From Actinomycetota bacterium (GTDB lineage Bacteria > Actinomycetota > Acidimicrobiia > Spongiisociales > UBA11373), in the NCBI GenBank assembly GCA_020444505.1, contig JAHLKU010000008.1, positions 1-61,846 on the forward strand: a DNA stretch of 61,846 nt, given 5' to 3'. Shown piece by piece: positions 1 through 10,229 of the stretch. Below the pieces are notes generated by a model. The model made no database searches. It was given only the letters and a program-made list of their open reading frames with translations, and was not told the DNA's origin. Every line of letters begins with the position of its first letter. The stretch's first letter is position 1. Position numbers and translations under genes: made by a program.

Positions 1-11
1 GGCGCACCCGC

Positions 12-1136
12 CTACTCCAGGACGAAGATGTTGCGCTCGGCGCAGATCTCCTTCAACTGGTCGGGCCAGATGGTGACGCTCACCTCGCCCAGGTGGGCCT
101 TCCGCAGCAGGTACATCCAGGTGCGCGACTGGCCGATGCCGCCGCCGATGCTGAGCGGGATCTCGTCGTTGAGGATCGCCTGGTGATAGGGCATGGCCAG
201 GTTCTCGGTGAGCCCGGCCATCTCCATCTGCTCCACCAGGGTCTCCTTGGTCACCCGGACGCCCATCGAGGTCAATTCGTGACGGCGCCGGGTCACCGGG
301 TTCCACACCAGGATGTCGCCGTTGAGGCCGTGGGCCGGGCGGCCGTCGGGCATCGTCACCGGGGTGACCCAGTCGTCGTAGTCGGCGGCCCGCATCTCGT
401 GGGGGTAGCCGTCGGCGAGCGGGTACCCGACGCCGATGATGAACACGGCGGGGTGGTCCTGCAGGATGGCGGTCTCCCGCTGCTTGCGGGGCAGGTCGGG
501 GTACGCCTCCAGGATCTCCTCGGCGTGCAGGAACGTCAGTTCCTCGGGGATCTCGGGGTAGCCGTCGGCGAGGCGCGGGTACATCTCCTGGACCAGGCGG
601 CCCGCCCCCACGAGCACCTTCCAGATGCGCCCCACCACGTCGCGGAGGAACTCGAGGCTGCGGTCCGCGGGGGTGATCGCCCGCTCCCAGTCCCACTGGT
701 CCACGTAGCAGGAGTGGTCGTGGTCCAGGAAGTAGTCCTTGCGGATCGCCTTCATGTCGGTGCAGATGCCCTCACCGGGGGCGCAGCCGAACTGGGCGAG
801 GGCGGTCCGCTTCCACTTGGTGGCGGCCTGCACCACCTGGGCGTTGAGCCGGGGGTCGATGCCGAGGCCCGCGGGGAACTCCACCGGGGTCCGAGAGCCG
901 TCGCGGTCCAGCATGTCGTTGACGCCGCTCTCACGGGTGACGATGAGCGGCACCTGCACCATCTTCAGGTTCAGTTCGCGGCACAGGCCCTCCTCGATGA
1001 AGGCCTTCGAGGCGTAGAGCGCCTCCATCGTCTCCATGGGGGTGAGCACCGAGCGGTAGTCGGCGGGGAGCGCCTTCGCCACCTCCTCGTAGGTGCTGAT
1101 GCCGGGGCCGGCCAGGTCGGCCTTCTTGTCGCTCAC
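12..1136 (-). CDS. asnA: Aspartate-ammonia ligase (asparagine synthetase A)
   Basis: Protein reads as the AsnA family (YVDQWDWE, PLSIGGGIGQSR). Likely GTG start at 1136 preceded by GGGAGG; the ORF-track start at 1265 would overlap ftcD. Confidence 0.9.
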   Translation of the reverse strand: MSDKKADLAGPGISTYEEVAKALPADYRSVLTPMETMEALYASKAFIEEGLCRELNLKMVQVPLIVTRESGVNDMLDRDGSRTPVEFPAGLGIDPRLNAQVVQAATKWKRTALAQFGCAPGEGICTDMKAIRKDYFLDHDHSCYVDQWDWERAITPADRSLEFLRDVVGRIWKVLVGAGRLVQEMYPRLADGYPEIPEELTFLHAEEILEAYPDLPRKQRETAILQDHPAVFIIGVGYPLADGYPHEMRAADYDDWVTPVTMPDGRPAHGLNGDILVWNPVTRRRHELTSMGVRVTKETLVEQMEMAGLTENLAMPYHQAILNDEIPLSIGGGIGQSRTWMYLLRKAHLGEVSVTIWPDQLKEICAERNIFVLE

Positions 1137-1252
1137 GTCGGGAGCCTCCCAGATCGGGTACGCCTCGAAGGCTACGTGGCGGCCCCGCGTGCTGTGTCGC
1201 TCACGGCCACCCCGATGTAGGGTTCCGTCGGACCCCGATCGGGAAGGCACCT

Positions 1253-2932
1253 GTGACCCAGCCACTCGTGGAGTGCGTCCCCAACTTCTCCGAGGGGCGC
1301 GACCCCGCCGTCATCGCCCGCATCACCGACGCCATCGACGCCGTGGACGGCGTCACGCTGCTCGACGTGGACCCCGGCGAGAGCACCAACCGCACCGTCG
1401 TCACCTTCGTCGGGCCACCCGACGCGGTCGTGGAGGCCGCCGTGGGTGCCGGCATCACCGCCGCCGAATCCATCGACATGCGCTCTCACCACGGCGAGCA
1501 CCCCCGCTTCGGCGCCATGGACGTGTGCCCGCTGGTGCCGGTCGCCGGGATCACGATGGACGAGGTGGCCGATCTCGCCCGTGAGGTGGGGCGCCGCCTC
1601 GGGGAGGCCGGCATCAGCGTGTACCTCTACGAGCACGCCGCCTCGGCGCCGCACCGCCGCAACCTCGCCGACGTGCGCGCCGGCGAGTACGAGGGCCTGC
1701 CCGACAAGCTGCAGGACCCGCAGTGGAGGCCGGACTACGGGCCAACGACCCGCAACGACCGGGCCGGCGCCACCGCGGTGGGGGCCCGGGGCTTCCTGAT
1801 CGCCTACAACGTGAACCTCAACACCACCTCGACCCGGCGGGCCAACGCCGTCGCCTTCGACGTGCGGGAGCGGGGCCGCATCCGGCGCGACGGCGACCCC
1901 CTCACCGGCCCGATCGTCCGGGACCGCGACGGCTACCCCGAGTGGGTTCCCGGCAGCCTGCAGGCGGTGAAGGCGATCGGCTGGTACCTGGAGGAGTACG
2001 GGATCGCCCAGATCTCCATGAACCTCACCGACATCTCGGTGACGCCCATCCACACCGCCTTCGACGAGGTGTGCGACAAGGCTGCGGCGAGGGGCATGCG
2101 GGTGACCGGGTCGGAGATCGTCGGCATGGTGCCGCTGCGGGCCCTGCTCGACGCCGGCCGCCACTACCTCCGCAAGCAGCACCGCTCCACCGGAGTGCCC
2201 GACGAGCACCTCATCCACGTCGCGGTGCGGTCGCTGGGCCTCGACGACCTGGCGCCGTTCGACCCCGACGAGAAGATCATCGAGTACCGCCTCGGACCCC
2301 GCCACGGGCCGCTGGCCGCGGGCACCGTGGCCGGGTTCGTCACCGCCACCGCGTCGGAGGCGCCGGCGCCGGGAGGCGGCGCATCGGCAGCGCTGGCCGG
2401 GGCGCTGGGGGCGGCCCTGGGCGCCATGGTGGCCAACGTCGCCGCCCACAAGCGGGGCTGGGACGACCGCTGGGAGGAGTTCTCCGACTGGGCCGAGCGC
2501 GGCACCGCCCTCCACGGCCGCCTGCTGGCGCTGGCCGACGACGACACCGCCGCCTTCGACGCGGTGCTCGCCGCCCACCGCCTCCCGGCCGGCACCCCCG
2601 ACGAGGAGCGTGCCCGCGCCGGGGCGATCGAGCGGGCGACGCTCGGTGCCATCGAGACTCCGCTGGCGGTGATGGAGGCCGCACTGGAGGCGTTCGAGGT
2701 GCTGACGGCGATGGCGGCAGAGGGCACCGAGTCGTCGGTGTCCGACGCCGGCGTCGGGGCGCTGCTGGCCCGCAGTGCCGTGCGGGGCGCCGGCCTGAAC
2801 GTGCGCATCAACGCCGCCGGCCTCGCCGACCCCGGGGCCCTGCTCGACCGGGCGGAGGCGCTCGAGGCCGGGGCCGCCCGCGCCGAGGCGGAGGTGCTGG
2901 CGATCGTCGAGCGGCGGATCGCCGGGTCCTAG
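1253..2932 (+). CDS. ftcD: Glutamate formimidoyltransferase / formimidoyltetrahydrofolate cyclodeaminase (bifunctional)
   Basis: N-terminal VECVPNFSEGRD...DVDPGESTNRTVVTFVG formiminotransferase; C-terminal APAPGGGASAALAGALGAALGAMVANV cyclodeaminase domain. Confidence 0.92.
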   Translation: MTQPLVECVPNFSEGRDPAVIARITDAIDAVDGVTLLDVDPGESTNRTVVTFVGPPDAVVEAAVGAGITAAESIDMRSHHGEHPRFGAMDVCPLVPVAGITMDEVADLAREVGRRLGEAGISVYLYEHAASAPHRRNLADVRAGEYEGLPDKLQDPQWRPDYGPTTRNDRAGATAVGARGFLIAYNVNLNTTSTRRANAVAFDVRERGRIRRDGDPLTGPIVRDRDGYPEWVPGSLQAVKAIGWYLEEYGIAQISMNLTDISVTPIHTAFDEVCDKAAARGMRVTGSEIVGMVPLRALLDAGRHYLRKQHRSTGVPDEHLIHVAVRSLGLDDLAPFDPDEKIIEYRLGPRHGPLAAGTVAGFVTATASEAPAPGGGASAALAGALGAALGAMVANVAAHKRGWDDRWEEFSDWAERGTALHGRLLALADDDTAAFDAVLAAHRLPAGTPDEERARAGAIERATLGAIETPLAVMEAALEAFEVLTAMAAEGTESSVSDAGVGALLARSAVRGAGLNVRINAAGLADPGALLDRAEALEAGAARAEAEVLAIVERRIAGS

Positions 2933-2941
2933 GCGCAGCCG

Positions 2942-3562
2942 ATGGCCCGGCCCCTCCCCACCGGCCCGCCGCGGTTCACCGTGTTCGACACGCCGGTGCT
3001 GCGCTCCCTCCTGCGGGCCATGGCCGTCGCCCTGCTGTGGGCGAAGCGGTGGACCACCCACGTCCGGCTGCCCGAGGAGCCGGGATGGGTGGCGGTGGTC
3101 GCACCGCACACGTCGTTCTGGGACTTCCCCATCCTGATCTCACTGGCCCTCAAGCACCGCATCCGGGCCAACTGGCTGGGGACGCACACCCTGTTCCGGG
3201 GCCCGTTCCGCTACCTGTTCCGCTGGCTCGGCGGCATCCCGGTGGTGTCGCGCAGCGGCGGCAACAACCGGGTCGAGACGATCGTCGAAGCATTCCGACG
3301 CCACCCCGGGATGCAGATCGGCATCGCCCCCGAGGCGGGGCTCGCCGCGGTCACCCGGTGGCGATCGGGCTTCTACCACATCGCCACCGCCGCCGGGGTC
3401 CCGCTGCTGCTGGCGTACGCCGACTACGGGCGGCGGGTGGCCGGGGCCGACGAGTGGTTCACCCCGACCGGCGACCGGGCAGCCGACTACGAGCGTCTGC
3501 GCTCCTTCTACGCCGACAAGGCGCCCCGCCACCCCGACCGGTTCGCCCTGCCGGAGGTGTGA
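2942..3562 (+). CDS. 1-acyl-glycerol-3-phosphate acyltransferase (PlsC-like)
   Basis: VAPHTSFWDFPI (HxxxxD-type motif), IAPEAGLAAVTRWRSGFYHIA. Confidence 0.75.
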   Translation: MARPLPTGPPRFTVFDTPVLRSLLRAMAVALLWAKRWTTHVRLPEEPGWVAVVAPHTSFWDFPILISLALKHRIRANWLGTHTLFRGPFRYLFRWLGGIPVVSRSGGNNRVETIVEAFRRHPGMQIGIAPEAGLAAVTRWRSGFYHIATAAGVPLLLAYADYGRRVAGADEWFTPTGDRAADYERLRSFYADKAPRHPDRFALPEV

Positions 3563-4288
3563 TCAGCCCCGATCGCGATGCAGCGCCCCGAGGGCGATCT
3601 CCATCATGTCCCCGAAGGTGCGCTCCCGGTCCTCCGGCGTCATCGAGCGGTCCCGGCCCACCAGGTCGGACACCGTGACCACCGCCAGCGCCCGCACCCC
3701 GTGCTGGGCGGCCAGGCCGTAGAGGCCGGCCGCCTCCATCTCCACGGCGAGCACGCCCATGTCGACCAGCGTTTCGGTGTGGGCGTCGGCGTTGGGGAGG
3801 TAGAAGAGGTCGCCGGAGTGGATCACCCCGGTGCGGACCGCCGTCCCCCGCGCCTCGGCCTCCTCCACCGCAGCCCGCACCAGGCCGAAGTCGGCCACCG
3901 CGGCGAAGTCCATGCCCCCGTAGCGGCGCCGGTTGACCATGGAGTCGGTGGAGGCGCCGGTGGCCAGGATCACCTCACGCAGGCCCACCCCGGGGCCGAT
4001 CCCGCCGCACGAGCCCACCCGGATGAGGCGCCTGGCTCCGTACACCTCGATCAACTCGCTGAGGTAGATGGATGCCGAAGGGATGCCCATGCCGGTGCCC
4101 ATCACCGACACCGGCAGCCCGTCGTGCTCGCCGGTGAACCCCCACATGTTGCGCACCGCGGTCACCCGGCGGGCGCCGGTGAGGAAGGTCTCGGCGATGT
4201 ACTCGGCGCGGCGGGGGTCGCCGGGCAGGAGGACCGCCTCGGCGAACTCGCCGTCGGCTGCGGAGATGTGGGGCGTCGGCATGGGCAC
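3563..4288 (-). CDS. deoD: Purine-nucleoside phosphorylase
   Basis: MPTPHISAADGEFAEAVLLPGDPRRAEYIAETFL and GSCGGIGP typical of DeoD. Confidence 0.9.
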   Translation of the reverse strand: MPMPTPHISAADGEFAEAVLLPGDPRRAEYIAETFLTGARRVTAVRNMWGFTGEHDGLPVSVMGTGMGIPSASIYLSELIEVYGARRLIRVGSCGGIGPGVGLREVILATGASTDSMVNRRRYGGMDFAAVADFGLVRAAVEEAEARGTAVRTGVIHSGDLFYLPNADAHTETLVDMGVLAVEMEAAGLYGLAAQHGVRALAVVTVSDLVGRDRSMTPEDRERTFGDMMEIALGALHRDRG

Positions 4289-4335
4289 CTCGCTTCAGGG
4301 AGTGCCCACGGTATCGGCTCGGCGTGCGCCGCGCC

Positions 4336-6234
4336 CTACGCCTGTGCGGCCAGCCATTCGGTGACGAGGCGGTCGAGCACCTCCAGCGGCAGTGAGCCGT
4401 ACCCGAGGACCACGTCGTGGAAGGCGGGGAGGTCGAAGGCGTCGCCGAGCGCCTGCTCGGCGACGCCCCGCAGCCGCAGGATCTCGAGCATCCCGATCTT
4501 GTACCCGGTGGCCTGGGCGGGCAGCGCGACGTAGCGGTCCACCTCGTGGATCCAGCCCCCCATCGCCGACGCCATGTAGGACTGCGCCTGCTCGCGGGAC
4601 CAGCCCATCGAGTGGATCCCGGTGTCGGTGACCAGGCGCACGGCCCGCAGCAGCTCCAGGTGCAGCCGCCCTGCGTCGCCGTACGGGTCGCCGTCGTACA
4701 CGCCCAGTTCGGAGGCGAGGTACTCGGCGTACAGCGCCCACCCCTCGACGTACCCGTTGAAGTTCACCACCGCCCGCATCAGCGGAAGGCCGAGCTCGCG
4801 GGCCAGGGCGATCTGGAAGTGGTGCCCCGGCACGCCCTCGTGGTGCAGGATCGTCGGCATCCGGTAGCGGGGCACCGCCCCGCCGGCCGACCCCGCGTAG
4901 AAGGCGCCCGGCCTGCTGCCGTCGAGCGATGCCGGGCTGTAGAACCCTCCTCCGCCGCCGAACGAGCGGTCGGCCACGATGTCCAGCGGGGCCTCCGGCC
5001 GCAGCCCGAACACCGTGTCGTCGAGGTGCGGCTCCACCCTGGCGAGGTACTCCTCGTAGGTGGCCACCACCTCCGACCCTGCCACCGACCCGCCGTCGGC
5101 AGCGATCCGCGCCATGGAGTCGGCGAGGCTCTCGTCCTCCGGGTAGCCGAGCGCGTCGAAGATCTCCCCCAGCTCTCCCTGGATGCGGGCGACCTCGGCC
5201 AGCCCGATCTCGTGGATCTCGGCCGCGGTGAGGTCGGTGGAGGTCTCCCGGCGCAGCAGGTAGGCGTAGTAGGCGTCCCCGTCGGGCAGGCGCCACACCC
5301 CGGCGTCGTGGCTCGCCCCGGCGCCGAGCCGGCCCGCCTCGTCGATGAGCGCAGCCCAGGCGGGGACCAGCGACTCGGCCAGCGCCGCCGCCAGGTCGTC
5401 GAGCAGCCCGTCCCGCACATCGGGGTCGAGGCCGAGGGCGGCGGTGTCCTCCTCGAACCGGACGTAGATCTCGATGGCGGTGGGGTCCACGCTCGAGGGG
5501 TCGGGGGTCCGCATCCCCAGCTGGCCCATCATCGCCGAGCGGGCCATATCGAGGATGAAGTCGGGGGGCACGATGCCCATCGCCTCCCTGGCCCGCAGCC
5601 CCTCGAGCACCTGGGCGCCCTGCCTGCCGACCTCGCCGACCGCCGCCACGAAGTCCTCTGCGTCGGCGCGGGTCTCCAGCGGGAACGAGTCGGTGAAGTA
5701 GAAGAACGTGTTCCAGTGGTACGAGCCGAGCATGTGGTGGAGCGGGTACTCGTGGTAGGCGAACGGATGGCCCCGCACCAGGTCGTCCAGGTACCACTCG
5801 AACACGTCGTACGTCACCCGGTCGGCGTCCCCGAGCGCCTCCCGGTCGAAGACGCGGAGCCGATCGAGCACCGCCGACTCCAGCCCCATGGTCTCCTCCA
5901 TGTAGGCGTCGGACATGTCGTCGAGGTGGGCGTTGTCGAGGCCGTACCGGCCGGCGATGCCCAGTTCGGTGAGGGTCTGGGGGGTGCGCTGCAGCAGCAC
6001 GCCGAACGAGGCGTCCACGAACTCGCCGAACGGCAGCCCGTCCAGCCCGGCGAGCGGGTCGGCGGGGACGGTCGTGGTGGTCGTCGGTGCGTCCGTGGTC
6101 GCGGCCGCGACCGTCGTGGCCGTGGTGGTCGAGCCCATGGTGGTCGGTGCGGACTCCCCGCCCGAGCACCCTGCCGCCAGCACGGCCACTGCGAGCAACA
6201 GGGCCGCCGTCAACACCACCGTCCACCGTCGCAT
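4336..6234 (-). CDS. DUF885 family lipoprotein
   Basis: Lipobox signal (MRRWTVVLTAALLLAVAVLAAGC), Thr-rich linker, HHEGVPGHHFQIALA motif of DUF885. Confidence 0.85.
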   Translation of the reverse strand: MRRWTVVLTAALLLAVAVLAAGCSGGESAPTTMGSTTTATTVAAATTDAPTTTTTVPADPLAGLDGLPFGEFVDASFGVLLQRTPQTLTELGIAGRYGLDNAHLDDMSDAYMEETMGLESAVLDRLRVFDREALGDADRVTYDVFEWYLDDLVRGHPFAYHEYPLHHMLGSYHWNTFFYFTDSFPLETRADAEDFVAAVGEVGRQGAQVLEGLRAREAMGIVPPDFILDMARSAMMGQLGMRTPDPSSVDPTAIEIYVRFEEDTAALGLDPDVRDGLLDDLAAALAESLVPAWAALIDEAGRLGAGASHDAGVWRLPDGDAYYAYLLRRETSTDLTAAEIHEIGLAEVARIQGELGEIFDALGYPEDESLADSMARIAADGGSVAGSEVVATYEEYLARVEPHLDDTVFGLRPEAPLDIVADRSFGGGGGFYSPASLDGSRPGAFYAGSAGGAVPRYRMPTILHHEGVPGHHFQIALARELGLPLMRAVVNFNGYVEGWALYAEYLASELGVYDGDPYGDAGRLHLELLRAVRLVTDTGIHSMGWSREQAQSYMASAMGGWIHEVDRYVALPAQATGYKIGMLEILRLRGVAEQALGDAFDLPAFHDVVLGYGSLPLEVLDRLVTEWLAAQA

Positions 6235-6262
6235 GGGGTCTCCCGGGTCGCGCGGCACCACG

Positions 6263-7882
6263 CTAGGCGATCGAGACCACCCGCCGGCCGTCGATGCGGT
6301 CGAACCGGATGCCGCGGGTGCGGGTACCGGACACCCGCAGCCCGGACACCCCGCCGGCGCCGTCCCGCTCGAACTGCACCAGGTACTCGACGGGGAAGTC
6401 GAGGATGGGCGTCCAGTCGTCCACGAAGGCGTCGGGGAACAGGGGGCGCAGCACGGTGTCCACGTACTTGTGGCGCCGCACCACCAGGCTCCCGCCGTCC
6501 ACCGCGATCCACCAGACCACGCCCAGTTCCGGGCTCTCGTACCGTCCGGCGTAGCCGTCCAGCTGCTCCGGCGCGGGGGCGAACGGAGCCACGCGCCGGT
6601 AGGTGTAGGCCCGGTCGGGGGTGTCGAGCACCAGGCCGTCGCCGCCGATGCGCACCGTCACGCCGGGCTCGCTCTCGAAGGTGAACTCGCCGTCCCCGAT
6701 CGGGATCATCTCCTGGCCCTGGTAGGTGAGCCCGGTCCCGGTGAACGGCACCTCGCGCACCGCCCGCCGGGTGGGGTCGTAGAAGGTCCCGGCGAGGGGC
6801 TCCAGGTCGTCCGCCGCCACCTCGACCCGCCGCGCCGCCGGCGTCGGCGGCAGCGCATGGAGGCCGTCCCCTGCCAGGTACAGGTCGGCGAGCTCCAGGG
6901 CCAGCTCCCTCGCGTTCCAGACGTAGTGGTTGCACAGCACTCCCACCGCCAGGCCGTCGTCGGGGAACCGGCACATCCAGGTGCAGTAGCCGCCGTGCTG
7001 GCCTCCGTGCTCCACGACGGCCCGGCCGCGGTGGGCGCTGCCGGGCCCCACCATCAGGCCGCCGGCGTAGCCCAGCACCGTGCCGTCGTCGAGGCGCCCC
7101 GGTTCGGTCATCCTCGCCATGACCTCCGGGCCGCCGACCCCGGCGGTGCCGAGGTTGGCCAGCCACGCCCCGAAGTCGGCGGCCGACGTGTACACGTTGG
7201 TCGAGCCGAGGGTGGAGTCGGTCAAGGGGAGGTTGCGCCACCGGCCGTCGTCGTCCCGGTAGTAGCCGAGCGCCCGGCCGGGCACCACCGTGAGCACGTC
7301 GTCCAGCACCCGCGTGTCGGCCATGCCGAGCGGCTCGAAGATCCGCTCCCTGGAGAACGCAGCGAGGCCGGTGCCCGACACCTCCGCCACCACCTCGGCG
7401 AGCAGCACGTAGTTCGAGTTGATGTACAGATGCTCCGAGCCCGGTGCGAACGACAGCTCCCGCTGGTCGTACAGCAGGCGGAGGCAGTCGGCCTGGGTGA
7501 TGTGGTCGGTGAACCGCCAGCCCCCCAGCATGAGGAGCTCCGGGTACGTGCCCCGCAGCCCGGCGGTGTGGTGCAGCAGGTGGCGGAGCGTGATCGCGTG
7601 CCCGCAGTCGGCCAGGCGGGGCAGGTGAGTGCGGACGTCGTCGTCGAGCGACAGGGCGCCGTCGGCCTCCAGCAGCAGCACCGCGAAAGCGGTGAACTGC
7701 TTGGACACCGAGCCCAGGTTGAGCACCGACGACGGCGTCAGCAGCACACCCCGCTCCAGGTCGGCCGTCCCCCGGGCGGCGGCGAGTGTCTCCTCCCCGT
7801 CCCGCACCACCACCACGGCGCACCCGGGCGCGGCCGCGTCGAATCGGTCGAGCCACTGCTCGAGCCGGCGCCGATCGTCCAT
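6263..7882 (-). CDS. Serine hydrolase (beta-lactamase/class C PBP-like)
   Basis: NLGSVSKQFTAFAVLLL (SxxK), YINSNYVLLAEVV (YxN-like). Confidence 0.8.
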   Translation of the reverse strand: MDDRRRLEQWLDRFDAAAPGCAVVVVRDGEETLAAARGTADLERGVLLTPSSVLNLGSVSKQFTAFAVLLLEADGALSLDDDVRTHLPRLADCGHAITLRHLLHHTAGLRGTYPELLMLGGWRFTDHITQADCLRLLYDQRELSFAPGSEHLYINSNYVLLAEVVAEVSGTGLAAFSRERIFEPLGMADTRVLDDVLTVVPGRALGYYRDDDGRWRNLPLTDSTLGSTNVYTSAADFGAWLANLGTAGVGGPEVMARMTEPGRLDDGTVLGYAGGLMVGPGSAHRGRAVVEHGGQHGGYCTWMCRFPDDGLAVGVLCNHYVWNARELALELADLYLAGDGLHALPPTPAARRVEVAADDLEPLAGTFYDPTRRAVREVPFTGTGLTYQGQEMIPIGDGEFTFESEPGVTVRIGGDGLVLDTPDRAYTYRRVAPFAPAPEQLDGYAGRYESPELGVVWWIAVDGGSLVVRRHKYVDTVLRPLFPDAFVDDWTPILDFPVEYLVQFERDGAGGVSGLRVSGTRTRGIRFDRIDGRRVVSIA

Positions 7883-7941
7883 GCGGACCTCCTCGTGTCC
7901 CCCCAGTCTGCCGATCGGCGCCCCGCGACGGGCCGGCGGGG

Positions 7942-8007
7942 TTCACCGGATCTTCATCGAGGCGGCCTCCCGGCGTTCATGCCGTCCCGGTCTCATGGGG
8001 GCACCAC
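7942..8007 (+). promoter_or_regulatory. Promoter/operator module A with TTCA direct repeats
   Basis: TTCA at 7942, 7953 and 7976, and CATGGGG at 7994; spacings of 11, 23 and 18 nt are identical to module B at 10230. Confidence 0.65.
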
Positions 8008-8039
8008 GACGGGGCACGCGCCCCGAAAGGAGACCGACG

Positions 8040-8345
8040 ATGGTCCGCAAGATCCTCACCGTGACGGCCGTGGTCGCCGTGCTCGCCGCCGTGCCGGCCG
8101 TGGCGCTGGCGGGCAACGGCCCCGGCGGCTCCGCCGGGACGTCCGCAGCAGCGCCCGTCGAGGACGGCACCGGCAACGCCCACGGCAACGGGTACCGCCA
8201 CGGGTACGGCGACGGCACCGGCGACGGCACCGCGGCCGCCCCCTCCGACGGCACCGGCAACGCCTACGGCAACGGGTACGGAGACGGCACCGGTGTGTGC
8301 CTCCTCGACGAGCCCGGGCTGCCCACCGTCCTGTACGTCGAGTAG
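8040..8345 (+). CDS. Small secreted Gly/Asn/Tyr-rich repeat protein
   Basis: ATG at 8040 after GAAAGGAGACCGACG; signal peptide MVRKILTVTAVVAVLAAVPAVALA; repeats GTGNA(H/Y)GNGY. Confidence 0.65.
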   Translation: MVRKILTVTAVVAVLAAVPAVALAGNGPGGSAGTSAAAPVEDGTGNAHGNGYRHGYGDGTGDGTAAAPSDGTGNAYGNGYGDGTGVCLLDEPGLPTVLYVE

Positions 8346-8400
8346 CGATGCAGACGGGAGGCTCCCCGGCCCCGCCGGGGCGCCTCCCTACCATCTGCCC

Positions 8401-9099
8401 ATGGCACCCCAGCGCATCCTGGTCGTGGACGACGAGGCCAACATCCGCCGCATCGTGACCACCTACCTCCGGCGCGACGGCTTCGACGTGACCGAGGCGG
8501 TCGACGGCGAGTCCGCCCTCCGCGAGTTCGACCGCATCCACCCCGATCTGGTCATCCTGGACGTGATGATGCCCGGCATCGACGGCATCGAGGTGCTCCG
8601 CAGGATCCGGCGCCGCTCCGACGCGTACGTGATCATGCTCACCGCGCGCGCCGAGGAGACCGACCAGGTGATCGGCCTCACCGTGGGCGCCGACGACTAC
8701 GTCACCAAGCCGTTCGGGGCCAAGGAACTGGTGGCGCGGGTGAAGGCGGTGCTCCGCCGCTCCCGCGACGCCGGGCCCGGGGCCGGCGACGACGAGGTCT
8801 TCGACCTGGGCGGCCTGGTCGTGGACACCGCCCGCCGCGAGGTGCTCCGGGACGGCGACCCGGTCACCCTCACCGCCCTGGAGTTCGATCTGCTCGCCGC
8901 GATGGCGGCTGCACCGGGGCGGGTGTTCAGCCGGCGCCAGTTGCTGGAGCGGGTGTGGGGCTGGGACCACGTCGGGGACGACCGGGTGGTGGACGTCCAC
9001 ATCCGCAAGCTCCGCAAGGCCCTCGGCGACGACGCCACCGACCCCCGCTTCGTCGCCACCGTGCGGGGCGTCGGCTACAAGGTGGTCGCCGCCCGATGA
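8401..9099 (+). CDS. OmpR-family response regulator
   Basis: RILVVDDEANIRRIV...LDVMMPGIDG...TARAEETDQVIGLTVGADDYVTKPF plus a winged-helix C-terminus. Confidence 0.95.
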   Translation: MAPQRILVVDDEANIRRIVTTYLRRDGFDVTEAVDGESALREFDRIHPDLVILDVMMPGIDGIEVLRRIRRRSDAYVIMLTARAEETDQVIGLTVGADDYVTKPFGAKELVARVKAVLRRSRDAGPGAGDDEVFDLGGLVVDTARREVLRDGDPVTLTALEFDLLAAMAAAPGRVFSRRQLLERVWGWDHVGDDRVVDVHIRKLRKALGDDATDPRFVATVRGVGYKVVAAR

Positions 9100-10223
9100 G
9101 GCGGCGCAGCCTGGCCTTCCGGCTCCTGGTCGCCAACCTGATGGTGGTCGCCGTCGGGGCGCTGGCGTTGTTCGCCACCGCCCGCCTGCTGGGCCCCCAG
9201 TTGTTCCACCACGAGGTGCAGCAGATCGGCCAGCGCGCCGGGTGGGGCGGAGGCCAGGGCCAGGGCGGCGAGGGACGGGGAGCCGCGGTGATCGAGGAGG
9301 AACTCGACGCCGCCTTCACCGGCTCACTGACCGCGGCGCTCGGCGTGGCACTGGCGGCCGGCGTGGCGGCCAGTGCGGTGGCCGCCGTCTTCGTGTCCCG
9401 CCGGCTGCTGCGCCCGGTGTCCCGGATGGGCGATGCCGTCCGCAGCATGGCCGAGGGCCACTACGACCGCCGGGTCCCCGAGCCCCGTGAGACCGAACTG
9501 GCCTTGCTCGCCGCCGACGTCAACGAGTTGAGCGCCACCCTGGAGGCCACCGAAGACCGGCGGGCGCGACTCGTGTCCGACCTGTCCCACGAGCTCCGCA
9601 CCCCCATCACCGCACTCGACGGGTTCCTCGAGGGCCTGAGCGACGGGGTGTTCACCGCCGACGCCGCCACCATCGAGGCGATGCGCTCGGAGACCCGCCG
9701 GATGCAGCGGCTGGCCCGCGACCTGGGGGCGCTGTCGCGATCGGCAGAGGAGGCGTTCGACCTCGATCGGGAGCCCGCCGACCTGGGCGTGATCGCCTCC
9801 GCGGCGGCGCGGGCCGTGCGCGCCGCCGCCACCACCCGGGACGTCGAGGTGGCCGTGGCAGACCTCCCACCGATGCCGGTGGACGTGGACGTCGACCGGA
9901 TGGGCCAGGTGTTCACCAACCTGCTCGCCAACGCCGTCCGGCACGCCGCGGCGGGGGGACGGGTCGACGTGACCGGCTCGGCGGCCGGCGGCGTCGCCGC
10001 CGTCACCGTGACCGACGACGGCGACGGCATCACGCCCGAGGACCTCCCCCGGGTCTTCGACCGCTTCTACCGCGGTGCGGGGCACGAGCCGGCGGGTGGC
10101 GCCGGCATCGGCCTCACCATCGCCCGGGGCCTGGCGCGCGCCCACGGCGGCGACGTGACCGCCGCCTCCGACGGCGCCGGCCGGGGCGCCTCGTTCACCG
10201 TCACGGTGCCGTTGCGGACCTGA
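9096..10223 (+). CDS. Sensor histidine kinase
   Basis: Two TM segments, HAMP, SDLSHELRTPITALDGFLEG H-box, N/G boxes; ATGA overlap with the response regulator. Confidence 0.95.
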   Translation: MRRRSLAFRLLVANLMVVAVGALALFATARLLGPQLFHHEVQQIGQRAGWGGGQGQGGEGRGAAVIEEELDAAFTGSLTAALGVALAAGVAASAVAAVFVSRRLLRPVSRMGDAVRSMAEGHYDRRVPEPRETELALLAADVNELSATLEATEDRRARLVSDLSHELRTPITALDGFLEGLSDGVFTADAATIEAMRSETRRMQRLARDLGALSRSAEEAFDLDREPADLGVIASAAARAVRAAATTRDVEVAVADLPPMPVDVDVDRMGQVFTNLLANAVRHAAAGGRVDVTGSAAGGVAAVTVTDDGDGITPEDLPRVFDRFYRGAGHEPAGGAGIGLTIARGLARAHGGDVTAASDGAGRGASFTVTVPLRT

Positions 10224-10229
10224 GCGGCC

